From NCBI RefSeq assembly GCF_039545035.1, contig NZ_BAABRO010000010.1:124001-188000 (forward strand): 64,000 bases of DNA, read 5' to 3'. Position numbers and translations under genes: made by a program. This document shows, one piece after another, positions 49,300 to 59,169 of the stretch (position 1 is the first letter of the stretch; the number at the start of each line of letters is the position of its first letter). Under the pieces are notes generated by a model, which was not told the origin of the DNA, ran no database searches, and was given only the letters and a program-made list of their open reading frames with translations. The DNA is from Novipirellula caenicola. Lineage in GTDB: Bacteria; Planctomycetota; Planctomycetia; Pirellulales; Pirellulaceae.

Positions 49300-50025
49300 C
49301 TATTCGCTGACTTCCTCTTCAACAAAACGAATGAACGCGATGACCTCGGCGGGGTGCGTCAACGAGATGACGTGTCCGCCGCCAGCAACAACTTGTGTTG
49401 GAGAAACGTTCTGGATTGGTAGTACGCGGTCTCGGTCACCGTGTATCTGGAACACAGGGCACTTGAGCGTGGGCGACGAGTCCCAATCCAAGATCCTCGC
49501 TAACGACCATTTGAACACCGCGGGACTGCAATGCTGGAACTGTCGGGCCAGCCCGCTGAGGTGGGGAACTCGTCTGGCGATGACTCGCGAATCAAGGGGC
49601 GAGGTAAGTTTTTGTAACAAGCCAACCGGCAGACGCGATACGCAAGGCTTCAAATAACGAGCCACTCGTGCATAACGCGGCAGCTCCGACGGGCCACGAA
49701 CACTGCCGATCAAAATCACGGCCAAAGGATCGAGATACTTGGCGACGTGCAAGGCGACAATCCCGCCAAAGGATGCTCCGCCGATCACAGTGGTTTCCGT
49801 CGAACGTAAATCGTCTGCCAACCGCTTGCTGTAGCTGTCGAGCGTGTCGCCGGGTTCGGGCTCAGGCCAGACCGGGACGATCAACTGTTCAAACGCTAAC
49901 GATTGCGGAGCAAACACGTCGTGATCCGCTGCAAGGCCGGAAAAAAGGATAAGTCGAATTGGCAAAAAATTCTTCCTTGCAATCGAGCCACGATGCCGCC
50001 GAACCAGTTCACGCCCATAGATCAT
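49300..50025 (-). CDS. Alpha/beta hydrolase
   Basis: 241 residues from ATG 50025; a TTG at 50058 is possible. It has the short alpha/beta-hydrolase plan: LILFSGLAADHDVF at strand 3, the nucleophile elbow GGASFGGIVAL (Ser in G-A-S-F-G), and later FQIHGDRDRVLP with the acid Asp and GGGHVISLTHP with the catalytic His near the end. No signal peptide. The natural substrate is unknown. It is divergent from the ABM monooxygenase gene and converges on the unknown gene at 48.4-49.2 kb. Confidence 0.9.
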   Translation of the reverse strand: MIYGRELVRRHRGSIARKNFLPIRLILFSGLAADHDVFAPQSLAFEQLIVPVWPEPEPGDTLDSYSKRLADDLRSTETTVIGGASFGGIVALHVAKYLDPLAVILIGSVRGPSELPRYARVARYLKPCVSRLPVGLLQKLTSPLDSRVIARRVPHLSGLARQFQHCSPAVFKWSLARILDWDSSPTLKCPVFQIHGDRDRVLPIQNVSPTQVVAGGGHVISLTHPAEVIAFIRFVEEEVSE

Positions 50026-50322
50026 ATTCGACTCGCCGCGGCAGTTCGGCGGCAACAATCCGATTTGCCAAAATCGCTCGCTGCGAACTCACGAAACTGT
50101 TTCATTAACATTCGTCCAAACGCACGCGATCGGCGAGACGGTACTCGATGATTTGCACTGAAAGCGATACGATAGGGCTCGGCTCTCCGAGTCACAGCTG
50201 GCGTTTCGAGACGTCCACAAACTTTAGCCCCGGGGTGGGCGTTCGCCACTACCACTGCTCACCACCATTACTGATCAACTAACACCACCGTTTGACGAAT
50301 CATCGCACCAAAGAATCAAGAC

Positions 50323-50613
50323 ATGGCTCATTTAACAATCGTCGCTGACATCAAAGCCAAAGCAGACAAAGTCGACTTGGTCAAATCCGAGCTTCTAAAG
50401 CTGATCGCTCCTACTCACGCCGAACCGGGCTGCGTTCAATACGACTTGCATCAAGACAACGAGAACCCGGCGCATTTTTTGTTCTACGAGAACTGGGAGT
50501 CGCGAGAACTTTGGCAGATGCATTCTAACAGCAACCATGTGAAAGAACTTGGCGCGGCGACCGAAGGTGCCATTGAAGCACTGAGCATTTACGAGATGAC
50601 CAAGGTCGGTTAG
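50323..50613 (+). CDS. Antibiotic biosynthesis monooxygenase (ABM) domain protein
   Basis: 96 residues, the normal size of a single ABM (ferredoxin-like) domain. LTIVADIKAKADKVDLVKSE opens the domain. The central PTHAEPGCVQYDLHQDNENP and FLFYENWESRELWQMHSNS match the YgiN/quinol monooxygenase pattern. Members form dimers and oxidise quinols or other aromatic compounds without a cofactor, or act as heme-degrading or sensor proteins. The start ATG follows CAAGAC with no clear SD. It is monocistronic and divergent from the hydrolase gene. Confidence 0.93.
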   Translation: MAHLTIVADIKAKADKVDLVKSELLKLIAPTHAEPGCVQYDLHQDNENPAHFLFYENWESRELWQMHSNSNHVKELGAATEGAIEALSIYEMTKVG

Positions 50614-50682
50614 TAGCGGGTGAGCGGCTCGTCGGCGGAGACGCTCCCGGTAAGGCCTGCGTTCTCTGAAATCGAGTGCAAT

Positions 50683-53600
50683 TCAGTTCGCATTCAGCGA
50701 TTCTGATCCGCTGGTTTGCCGTGACATGGGCGACCAGTACCAGCTTGCGATCGCTTTTGCACATCGGGCCACGTCGGACCCCGCCAGCACAGCGCACGGC
50801 ACCATGTACAGCGTGATCGCCGTTGCGAACAACACTCCGAAGGCGAGTGAAACGGCCATGGGAATCAAAAATTGGGCCTGAATCGATTCGTCCAACATCA
50901 GCGGCAACAAGCCAACAAACGTCGTGATCGACGTCAGAAAGATCGGCCGAAATCGTTTTCCGCCTGCTTCCAGCGCCGCGTCCAACAGCGACACTCCTTC
51001 GCTGCGACGCCGGTTGATGAAATCAACCATCACCAACGTGTCGTTGACCGCGATGCCGGCCAACGCCAACATCCCGAAAATCGACAGGTAGGATGGAGTC
51101 AGGTCCAATACGATGTGCCCGGCAAGTGCTCCGATGATTGCAAATGGAACGGCTAACAACACATAGATTGGTTGAACGAGCGACTTCAGTGCGATCGCAA
51201 GCAGTCCATACAGTGTCAAAAAAAGAAGCGTTGAACCGATGATCGTTTGTTGTTTCGTTTTCTCGGCCTCGGCGACATAGCCGAGGAATTGGTACGACAA
51301 TCCGTTTTTGATACACAACGCATCAAGTTTCGGCTTCAATTCCTTCGAGATTCCCACGACGTCCACGGTTTCATCCACCGGTTGTGCTCCCAAGCGAATG
51401 ATCTCAGCACGATCGTTGCGTTCGACAAACGAAGGTGCTTTGGCCAGATTGATTGTCGCGACCGTTTCCAATGGCACCTCGGCGCCACGAGGCGTGCGGA
51501 TCTTCATGCGGTCCAGTGTGTGCAATGACCGACGCGCCTCGATCGGCAACCGCACCATCACACGGATGTCATCGATCCCACGTTGCAGACGCTGTGCTTC
51601 CTCGCCAAAGAAAGCTTGGCGAATTTGGCTGGCCAACGCCGATTGCGTCAGCCCCAGTTCCGCCGCACGCGGCTTTAAACTGAGCTCCAACTCGTCCTGC
51701 CCCTCGGTGACGTTGGCAAATTGGCCTTTCAGCTCGCTGTAGCCCTCCAACATCGCTTTGATCTGCCGCGCGACCGCTCGTTTCTCAGGCGACGAGGGGC
51801 CTCGCAATTCGATGTTCAAATCTTCGTCATCATATTGGTCGTCGCGAACGAGAGCCGCCTCGGACCGCGTTTCAAACCGCCGAGCCTCGGGGATTTCACC
51901 CACCAGCTCGCTCCAACGCGTCGCCAATTCGTTGTTCTTGGGGCCTGGCACGGTTCGCTGTTCCGGCGGCAGAACTTCGAACGCCATGTAGCCGCGTGAT
52001 TTGTCAAAATTCGACCCTGGTCGCCGCCCCCCGCTCATTCGGACGACGTTTTGCACCAGCGATTGCCCAGTCCCAGGGTCCACATACTCGGTCGCCAATT
52101 GATCAAGTGCATCAGAGATCCGATCGATATAGCGCTCGGTCACTTCCAGCGGCGTGTCGTCCGGAAGATCCAACATGGCACTGATTTTTGTGTTGTCCAC
52201 ACTTGGAAATGCAACGAACCCCATTCGCCCGCCGGCACAGTATCCCGCCATCAACAATCCGAGTGACACGAAGCCGGCAATCACGGCCCAGCGATTTCGC
52301 ACCGCGGTTTGCAGTGAAGGTCGATAAAGCGTGCTGATCAAGCGTTCCAACCCCTTAGCGACTGCGGCTTGGAACCTTGCGAACCAGCCTCGTCCCGTTT
52401 TCCGACGCAAATGCTTGAGGTGAGCCGGAAGAATCAGCTTTGACTCGACCAGCGAGAACAACAGCACCGGCGCTACCACGGGTGGCACTTGCCGTGCGTA
52501 ATCGCCCCACGTGCCGTCAAAGAACATCAGCGGCAGGAACGCAACCACCGTCGTCAACGCACCAAAGGTCACCGGCGTTGCGACTTCGCGAGTTCCTTCG
52601 ACAGCCGCTTCAAGCGGATCGATCCCCTCCATAATTTTCGAATACACATTTTCGCCCGTCACGATCGCGTCGTCGACAACGATTCCCGTAACGATGATGA
52701 ACCCGAACAAACTCATCACATTGGCGGTCAAATCAAACCACGGCATCAACATCGCCGCACCGGCAAACGAGACGGGGATACCGATCACAATCCAAAACGC
52801 CAACGCCGGTCGAATGAACAGACCTAAGATCAACAACACAAAGAAGCCGCCCTGCAGTAACGACCACGCCAACGTGCTCAACCGGTGTCGGATCTGCAGC
52901 GACTCGTCGTCCCAGATTTCCAACTCAATGCCCACGGGAAATCGCGTTGATGCGGTCCGCACGTATTCACGCACCGCGTTGGAGATTCCGATCGCACTCT
53001 CATCTCCGACTCGCATGACCGGAACAAAGACAGCGGGTTTGCCATTGAAGAACGTCTTTTGGTCCCCTTCGACGAATCCATCCGAAACGGTGGCGACTTC
53101 GCCGAGACGCACTTCCGCTCCCGAGGACGATCGAATCGGAATGTCATTGAATTCGTCTTCCGAATAGGCTTGTCCGCGTGTGCGAACAATAAACGTTCCG
53201 CTGTCGCTATCGATCGCACCGGCAGGAAGATCCAACGAAAACCCGCGAATTGCGTCTGCCAAATCTTGGAAAGTCAGATTGTAAGCCAGCAGCTTCTCGA
53301 CATCGGCCTCGATGGAAACTTCGGATTCTTTGGCTCCACGAATGTCGACGCGACTGATCCCCGGCATTTCGACCAAGTCCTGCTGAACTCGCCGAGCGAC
53401 ACGACGCATGTCGTGATCCGACAAATTTCCCATCACTGCGATCTGCAGAATGTCGTAGCGGTTTGCTGATTCGGGTATATAGACGCGTGGAGGTTCCGTC
53501 TCGGCTGGAAACGTGGTAATCGTGTCGATCCGCGCCTTGACGTCGTCCATCAGGTTTCGCAAATCGGTGCCACGGCTGGCACGCAGAAAAAACTTTGCAC

Positions 53601-53859
53601 GACCGCGATGGCCGTCGGCATTCAGCGCCTCGATGCCGTCGACGCCTTCCAGAGCCGCCTCGACAGGAATCAAGATCGCTCGCTCGACGTCTTTTGCGGT
53701 CGCGCCACGGTACTCCATGTCGATGATCACGGTGTCCCAGCTCAGCGCGGGCGTGACCTCAAGCGGTACATGGTTCACCGCAACGTAACTGCCCGCGACG
53801 ATGATCGCGAGCATCAAGAAATTGGCGGCGATGCCGTTATTGGTAAACCAACGGATCAC
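50683..53859 (-). CDS. RND efflux permease (HAE1/AcrB-like)
   Basis: 1058 residues with twelve transmembrane helices in two halves and large periplasmic loops. The N-terminus NNGIAANFLMLAIIVAGSYV is typical. Proton-relay motif VTGIVVDDAIVTGENVYSKI marks TM4, and SIFGMLALAGIAVNDTLVMV marks the corresponding helix in the second half. It exports drugs, lipids or other substrates using proton motive force and requires a periplasmic adaptor and an outer-membrane channel. The adaptor gene is directly upstream with overlapping ATGA; no TolC-type gene is present, so the channel must come from elsewhere. The Thr/Asn pair of AcrB proton relay residues was not checked in detail. Confidence 0.96.
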   Translation of the reverse strand: MIRWFTNNGIAANFLMLAIIVAGSYVAVNHVPLEVTPALSWDTVIIDMEYRGATAKDVERAILIPVEAALEGVDGIEALNADGHRGRAKFFLRASRGTDLRNLMDDVKARIDTITTFPAETEPPRVYIPESANRYDILQIAVMGNLSDHDMRRVARRVQQDLVEMPGISRVDIRGAKESEVSIEADVEKLLAYNLTFQDLADAIRGFSLDLPAGAIDSDSGTFIVRTRGQAYSEDEFNDIPIRSSSGAEVRLGEVATVSDGFVEGDQKTFFNGKPAVFVPVMRVGDESAIGISNAVREYVRTASTRFPVGIELEIWDDESLQIRHRLSTLAWSLLQGGFFVLLILGLFIRPALAFWIVIGIPVSFAGAAMLMPWFDLTANVMSLFGFIIVTGIVVDDAIVTGENVYSKIMEGIDPLEAAVEGTREVATPVTFGALTTVVAFLPLMFFDGTWGDYARQVPPVVAPVLLFSLVESKLILPAHLKHLRRKTGRGWFARFQAAVAKGLERLISTLYRPSLQTAVRNRWAVIAGFVSLGLLMAGYCAGGRMGFVAFPSVDNTKISAMLDLPDDTPLEVTERYIDRISDALDQLATEYVDPGTGQSLVQNVVRMSGGRRPGSNFDKSRGYMAFEVLPPEQRTVPGPKNNELATRWSELVGEIPEARRFETRSEAALVRDDQYDDEDLNIELRGPSSPEKRAVARQIKAMLEGYSELKGQFANVTEGQDELELSLKPRAAELGLTQSALASQIRQAFFGEEAQRLQRGIDDIRVMVRLPIEARRSLHTLDRMKIRTPRGAEVPLETVATINLAKAPSFVERNDRAEIIRLGAQPVDETVDVVGISKELKPKLDALCIKNGLSYQFLGYVAEAEKTKQQTIIGSTLLFLTLYGLLAIALKSLVQPIYVLLAVPFAIIGALAGHIVLDLTPSYLSIFGMLALAGIAVNDTLVMVDFINRRRSEGVSLLDAALEAGGKRFRPIFLTSITTFVGLLPLMLDESIQAQFLIPMAVSLAFGVLFATAITLYMVPCAVLAGSDVARCAKAIASWYWSPMSRQTSGSESLNAN

Positions 53860-55070
53860 GGCGTCGCTTCCATCTCAGGCGGTGAACCTGCCAGCGAAAC
53901 CGGTCCATCGTCCTCGGGGATAATCTCGACCGGGCTTCCTTCGGGTGCATAGACCAACATCGTGGTGGCGAGCAGTTCGCCGTTGCGAATCGTTTGCCCC
54001 GGAACAATGACATGTTCGGCATCGGACCAAAGTGGATCGATGGTCAATGACCGCAGTGTCAATTTCTGTTGATCAATCAAATAAACCTTATCCAATCGCC
54101 GGACGGCGCCGCGAGGAATCGCGATCACGTCTTTTAGCGTCTCGCCGAAAATGGTCGCCACGACCGGCTGTCCAATTCGCAACACGGGATGCTCACTGTT
54201 TAACGAAAATGGATCCTCGATTTTCGCGATTGCAAACAGTTCCAATGAATCGGCATCTAACGTGCCTTCGGTACGAACGATCTTTGCACGCCATACGCTG
54301 TCCGAGGAGGTGTCAATTGCATTTCGCAATTCGACATCGACCGGAGCGTCGCCTTCCATTTCAGGCAATTTTAAATGGCGTAGTTCGCGACCTGCGATCG
54401 GCAATCGCACCTCGGCGTAATCCACCGCGAACACCTCGCCCAGCACCGTGCCAGGGCTAACCAATTCCCCCACTCCGATCTCTTTCGACACGACGCGACC
54501 ATCAAAAGGTGCATAGATTTTCGTTCGCTGCAGGTCGCGTTCAGCTTGCTCGATTGCCGACGCGGTCACCTCCACTTGCGATTCGGCCTGAACCAGCGAC
54601 GCAAAAATGGCATCGGCTTCGGACGTCGATGCACTGTCTTGACGCAAGAGTTGCTGCATCCGATCGTTCGCCGCTTGGGCTAACTTTAGCGTCGCTTTGG
54701 CGAGTTTGTGTTGTTCGCGAGCAATGTCCAGCGCGGTTTGATAGTCGCGGTCGTCCATCTCGAGCAGCAGGTCGCCAGCACTGAAAAACGCCCCGGCCTC
54801 AAATATCGAATGTGTCGATTGAATTGTCCCGGTGACTTCGGCGCTAAGCGCGACGTGATTGTGTGGTCCGACAACGCCATGGGTCTCGATTTTCACCGCA
54901 AAGTCACGTGTATCGAGCGAACAGACGTGGCTGCGAAGCACCTGTTTTTCGGCAGGCTCGCTGGGCTCTTGGTCCGTGTTGACGGACAAAACTGCAAAGC
55001 CATATCCGCCGGCGATCAGGATGCCGACGGGAATGCAAACACGGATCAAGGCGTGGATCAAGAACTTCAT
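53856..55070 (-). CDS. RND periplasmic adaptor (membrane fusion protein, HlyD-like)
   Basis: 404 residues from ATG 55070, an N-terminal anchor (LIHALIRVCIPVGILIAGGYGFAV split by a short polar start) that may act as signal anchor. The lipoyl-type half motif ALSAEVTGTIQSTHSIFEAG, a coiled-coil hairpin (QEHKLAKATLKLAQAAND-like region), DLQRTKIYAPFDGRVVSKEI and a beta-barrel with VTATIFGETLKDVIAIPRGA V define the family. It bridges the RND pump and the outer-membrane channel. The stop overlaps the pump start (ATGA), indicating translational coupling. A start at 55163 in the same frame is unlikely because it would precede the anchor with a long non-hydrophobic tail. Confidence 0.93.
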   Translation of the reverse strand: MKFLIHALIRVCIPVGILIAGGYGFAVLSVNTDQEPSEPAEKQVLRSHVCSLDTRDFAVKIETHGVVGPHNHVALSAEVTGTIQSTHSIFEAGAFFSAGDLLLEMDDRDYQTALDIAREQHKLAKATLKLAQAANDRMQQLLRQDSASTSEADAIFASLVQAESQVEVTASAIEQAERDLQRTKIYAPFDGRVVSKEIGVGELVSPGTVLGEVFAVDYAEVRLPIAGRELRHLKLPEMEGDAPVDVELRNAIDTSSDSVWRAKIVRTEGTLDADSLELFAIAKIEDPFSLNSEHPVLRIGQPVVATIFGETLKDVIAIPRGAVRRLDKVYLIDQQKLTLRSLTIDPLWSDAEHVIVPGQTIRNGELLATTMLVYAPEGSPVEIIPEDDGPVSLAGSPPEMEATP

Positions 55071-55452
55071 GTTGATACGTCGCCGAGAGGTGGCGGGGCA
55101 GGGAAAGTCAGGCGGGAGTGGCAGTATGACCGATGGACTCGGGCAAGTCAAAACCTTCAGCATCGATGAGGTGTTTTTTTGCCAAGACCATCGTCCTTTT
55201 TTGCCCCCTGCACTTCACAATTCAGATTGCAACGCCCCTATCAACCGGTCATGACGTCTTACCCCGCCTTGGTTTTCCCACCTTTCTTGTGCAAATCGAT
55301 GGTTCTCGCGGTACGATCATCGATACGGCGTGGCCATCGTTGACAAATGGCTAAGCAACAACATTAGCCAATAAGCGCAGCCGATCCACGATTCCCACAA
55401 CGGATGACAGCGGTAGCTATCCACGAAGCCCCCACCCCACCCACCAGGAAAA

Positions 55453-56853
55453 ATGATGATAAGAAGCATTGCCGCGGCAATGGTCGCGATAATTAGTCTG
55501 TACGGAAACTTGATGGCCGATGACCGCCCTAACATCATCGTGATCGTGGCCGATGATCTTGGTTTCAGCGACGTTGGGTTCAACGGGTGCCAAGAGATTC
55601 CGACGCCGCACTTGGATGAATTGGCGAAAAGCGGGATCGTATTCGAATCCGGCTACGCCTCGCATCCGTACTGTAGCCCCAGTCGTGCGGGCTTATTGAC
55701 AGGACGATACCAACAGCGATTTGGGCACGAATGTAATCCCAATTCAGGTAAAGACGGCAGCAGCGATGGTTTACCGCTGAGCGAAACGTTGCTTTCGAAC
55801 GTGTTACAAGAAAACGGTTATCAAACGAGCTGTATCGGAAAATGGCACCTCGGTGACGAGCCAAAATTCTGGCCCACCGAACGTGGCTTCGACGAGTGGT
55901 TCGGTTTCTCAGGCGGCAGCATGAGTTACTGGGGTGACACCGGCAACAGGTCTCCCGAACACGGAGTCCTGCGAAATGGCGCGGTCGTAGCAAAATCGGA
56001 ACTGAGCTATTTAACGGACGATTTTTCCAGTGAAGCCGTTTCGTTTGTTGAGCGAAATCAATCCAACCCGTTTCTTATGTACTTGGCCTACAACGCTCCG
56101 CACGCACCCGATCAAGTGACCCGCGAACACCTGAAGAAAACGGAACACATCGAATATGGCGGACGAGCGGTCTACGGCGCGATGGTGGCGGCGATGGACG
56201 AAGGAATCGGCCGGGTGACCGCCAAGCTGACGGAATTCGGGCTTCGCGATAACACGTTGATCTTTTTCTATAGCGACAACGGTGGGCGAACCGATCACGC
56301 GGTCAATTTTCCATACCGTGGGCATAAAGGGATGTTGTTCGAAGGCGGAATCCGCGTTCCGTTTTGTGTCTCATGGCCTGCCAAAATTCAGGGCGACCAA
56401 CGCTATGACCATCCCATCACGGCGCTCGACATTTTCCCAACCGCGTTGGCTGCCGCAGAGGTCGAGACGTCTGAGTCCGTGCAGCTCGATGGCGTCAACC
56501 TGCTACCCTACCTGCAACACAACGACCAAGCGAAGCCTCATCAAACTCTGTTCTGGCGGTATGCGGTGGGCGATGGTCGCTACGGCTATGCGGTGCGGGA
56601 TGGTGACCATAAATTGGTCTATAGTGTTTACAAGAGTAAACATCTGTTATTTGATATCGGCCGAGACCCTTGGGAACGCGAAGACATCTCGGCGACCAAT
56701 CCCGGCTTGGTAAAAGCATTGACTACAAAATACGAGCAATGGCAACAGGAACTGATGCCTCCGCGATGGCTCGACCCTCACGGCCCGAATGTCAAGAAGG
56801 AAGAGCAAAAGAGACAAGCTGCCGTGGATGCCGCGTCGCGAGGCGAACGGTAG
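55453..56853 (+). CDS. Secreted sulfatase (canonical CSPSR)
   Basis: 466 residues with a signal peptide (MIRSIAAAMVAIISLYGNLM A). Metal and active-site motifs are standard: RPNIIVIVADDLGFSDVGFN, the formylglycine site CSPSRAGLLTG with Cys 74, IGKWHLGDE, and FFYSDNGG. The enzyme hydrolyses sulfate esters outside the cytoplasm. The start ATG at 55453 follows CAGGAAA. It is followed by a second sulfatase 72 bp later. The 382-bp gap before it (55071-55452, divergent from the RND adaptor gene) shows no gene; it must hold both promoters. Confidence 0.96.
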   Translation: MMIRSIAAAMVAIISLYGNLMADDRPNIIVIVADDLGFSDVGFNGCQEIPTPHLDELAKSGIVFESGYASHPYCSPSRAGLLTGRYQQRFGHECNPNSGKDGSSDGLPLSETLLSNVLQENGYQTSCIGKWHLGDEPKFWPTERGFDEWFGFSGGSMSYWGDTGNRSPEHGVLRNGAVVAKSELSYLTDDFSSEAVSFVERNQSNPFLMYLAYNAPHAPDQVTREHLKKTEHIEYGGRAVYGAMVAAMDEGIGRVTAKLTEFGLRDNTLIFFYSDNGGRTDHAVNFPYRGHKGMLFEGGIRVPFCVSWPAKIQGDQRYDHPITALDIFPTALAAAEVETSESVQLDGVNLLPYLQHNDQAKPHQTLFWRYAVGDGRYGYAVRDGDHKLVYSVYKSKHLLFDIGRDPWEREDISATNPGLVKALTTKYEQWQQELMPPRWLDPHGPNVKKEEQKRQAAVDAASRGER

Positions 56854-56925
56854 TTCAAGCTGCCAGCACTTAAACTTGTCCAAATAATCGCAGCCCACAA
56901 CGCATCCCTTCTCCCCTACGTTCCA

Positions 56926-59103
56926 ATGAGAGCCTTTATGAAAATCTGTGGCAACTCATTCATGATGTCGTTGACCGCGTCCATCGCATGGTTGGTTTTT
57001 GCCAGTATCAGCAGTGCATCCGATCGGCCTAACATCATCTTGATGATGGCGGATGACATGGGACTCGGTGACACCAGTGCTTACCAGGACTTCACTGGCA
57101 ATTCGGATGCCGACCAGATTGCGACTCCAAACATGCAGCGACTCGCCAACATGGGAGTGCGATTTACGGACGCCCACGCACCCTCGTCACGCTGTTCGCC
57201 CACACGCTATGGATTGCTAACGGGACGATACCCGTGGCGGAACCGCTTGAAACATTTCGTTTTGTTTGGCGTTCAAGGGGATCCAATGATCGAAGCGGAT
57301 CGACCGACGCTTGGCACGCTGATGAAATCGCACGGCTACCGAACCGGTTTGTTCGGCAAGTGGCATGTCGGGCTGCGTTATCGGCAAAGCGACGGACGGC
57401 CAGCCGCAGGTTGGGATGATGCCGACCTCACCCAACCGATGGCGGACACTCCGCTGGATCATGGTTTCGATGTCTGTCACTTCACCTCGCGATCGCATGG
57501 CACCAGCGGTACAGCATTGGGAACGAAGCAGCGTCCTAATGATGAACATCAATCACACGGTCCGGGACACATCGATGGACGTACGGTCGTCAGCGGTACC
57601 GGACGTGGTAAACAGCTCCATACCGATGGTCCACACGCTTACGTGTTGGACGAACTCGGCGGCCGTCATTCGGACCACGCGATCCGGTTTATGAGCGAGC
57701 ATGTTCGTGATGGGGAGGCCGCCTCGCCACCCTTCTTTGTTTACTACCCTTCGAATTCAAACCATTCGCCTTACACACCCGATGATCAAATCGGTGGCGT
57801 TGCTGTTGCGGGTGCGTCGCGAAGCGTCAGTGGAAAACCGATGAATGTAAGAAGCGACTTTATCCACGAAAACGACGTGGCGCTCGGGCGAATGATCGAT
57901 TTCCTCGAGCAGAACGAAGACCCAAGACGGCCGGGACATCCGCTGATGGATAACACCATCGTCATCTTCACGAGTGACAACGGTGCCGAAAGCAAATCGA
58001 AAACCGCAACAGGGCCCTTCCGAAGCAACAAAGGATCCTGTTACGAAGGCGGTCACCGTGTGCCGCTATTGGTCGCTTGGAAAAACGGCGGTGTGGGGGA
58101 TGGGGATCCGCAAACAACCGGGCAAACCAACACGTCACTGGTCGGACTGCACGACATGTTCGCCACGTTTGCTGAAATTTTGGGAAGCGACCTCCCTGAT
58201 TTACGCCACGGACAAAAGGGGGCTGAGGATAGTCGGAGCGTCTTGGCAGCGTGGCAAGGGAAAACACTCGAACCACGTCCGATGTTCTATCACGATCACA
58301 AACAGGCAAAGCCGGATCCAGCGGCCAGTGCGATGCGGCTCGACAACCCAATCGTGGCAGGGCAAGAGAAGCGTGGACAGTGGAAGATCTTCTTTGATCC
58401 AGCTCTGCTGCGTGCCGGACAAACCACCCCGTTTGAGCTCTACGACTTGGCTGCCGATCCCATGGAAACGCACAACCTGATCCAAGAACCGACCCTGCAG
58501 CCACTCATCGCGCATCTTTGCGATGCCGCACGGCTGCATCGAAATTGTGGCGGACATCGTTACAGCGACGTTCCCCTTTCAAAAACCTTCGCCATTGACT
58601 TTCAATTTGACGAGGCAATCCGAGATCAAATCAAAGATACTCAATCAGCCGCTTTCAATCTAAACGTGGGCGAGATTGCTGCCGAGTTTGTTGGCCAATA
58701 CAACGACTCAGCGGCAGCCAAACGGGGATTCGATGTGTCCGATGACGGGATCGGAATGGTCGGGGGCGCATCCGCCGCCGTCGACAGTGGTGAAACGATG
58801 ACAATCCGTTTTGATCGTGACGTCTTGATCGAATCGGTGTCCTTGTACGCGGGCGGCCAGCCCTGCGGTGGATTTTACAAAATCGGTGACAACGCCCCGC
58901 TTAACATTTACTGCGTTGATGCTGACATCGATTCGCAAGACCAATCAGGCGTGCTCAGTGATATCGGCGTCGTTCGCAAAGGGCAGACACTGACGCTGTC
59001 GAGCGAGCCTTTCCTCGGCGTCGAAACGCCGGGCAGTTGGCGACTTCGCCGTATCCAATTGCGTGAGCTTGCCCCCCGCAGCATCCGGTATAATACCGAG
59101 TAG
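56926..59103 (+). CDS. Secreted sulfatase with C-terminal beta-rich extension
   Basis: 725 residues. Signal peptide (SLTASIAWLVFASISSA). The sulfatase core contains DRPNIILMMADDMGLGD, the canonical formylglycine site CSPTRYGLLTG (Cys 90), FGKWHVGLRY and FTSDNGAE. After about residue 545 a further ~180-residue beta-rich domain (AIDFQFDEAIRDQ, TIRFDRDVLIESVSLYAGG, WRLRRIQLREL) follows that is not part of a normal sulfatase; it may bind glycan. The stop codon TAG (59101-59103) is the first three bases of the REP element downstream. An internal ATG at 56938 is an alternative start. Confidence 0.95.
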   Translation: MRAFMKICGNSFMMSLTASIAWLVFASISSASDRPNIILMMADDMGLGDTSAYQDFTGNSDADQIATPNMQRLANMGVRFTDAHAPSSRCSPTRYGLLTGRYPWRNRLKHFVLFGVQGDPMIEADRPTLGTLMKSHGYRTGLFGKWHVGLRYRQSDGRPAAGWDDADLTQPMADTPLDHGFDVCHFTSRSHGTSGTALGTKQRPNDEHQSHGPGHIDGRTVVSGTGRGKQLHTDGPHAYVLDELGGRHSDHAIRFMSEHVRDGEAASPPFFVYYPSNSNHSPYTPDDQIGGVAVAGASRSVSGKPMNVRSDFIHENDVALGRMIDFLEQNEDPRRPGHPLMDNTIVIFTSDNGAESKSKTATGPFRSNKGSCYEGGHRVPLLVAWKNGGVGDGDPQTTGQTNTSLVGLHDMFATFAEILGSDLPDLRHGQKGAEDSRSVLAAWQGKTLEPRPMFYHDHKQAKPDPAASAMRLDNPIVAGQEKRGQWKIFFDPALLRAGQTTPFELYDLAADPMETHNLIQEPTLQPLIAHLCDAARLHRNCGGHRYSDVPLSKTFAIDFQFDEAIRDQIKDTQSAAFNLNVGEIAAEFVGQYNDSAAAKRGFDVSDDGIGMVGGASAAVDSGETMTIRFDRDVLIESVSLYAGGQPCGGFYKIGDNAPLNIYCVDADIDSQDQSGVLSDIGVVRKGQTLTLSSEPFLGVETPGSWRLRRIQLRELAPRSIRYNTE

Positions 59104-59169
59104 TGCAGGCTGCCAGCCTGCATGAGAAACACATTTTTATCATATGAACAGGCTGGCAGCCTGTGCTAC
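59101..59169. repeat. REP palindrome pair 1 (upstream of RAYT)
   Basis: A forward unit at 59101-59123 (TAGTGCAGGCTGCCAGCCTGC) and an inverse unit at 59147-59169 (AACAGGCTGGCAGCCTGTGC) enclose a 23-base spacer. Read from its own 5' side the inverse unit begins GTAGCACAGGCTGCCAGCCTG. Each unit is itself a hairpin with core AGGCTG-C/G-CAGCCT. The pair lies between the sulfatase stop and the RAYT gene and contains the RAYT start codon. Confidence 0.9.
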
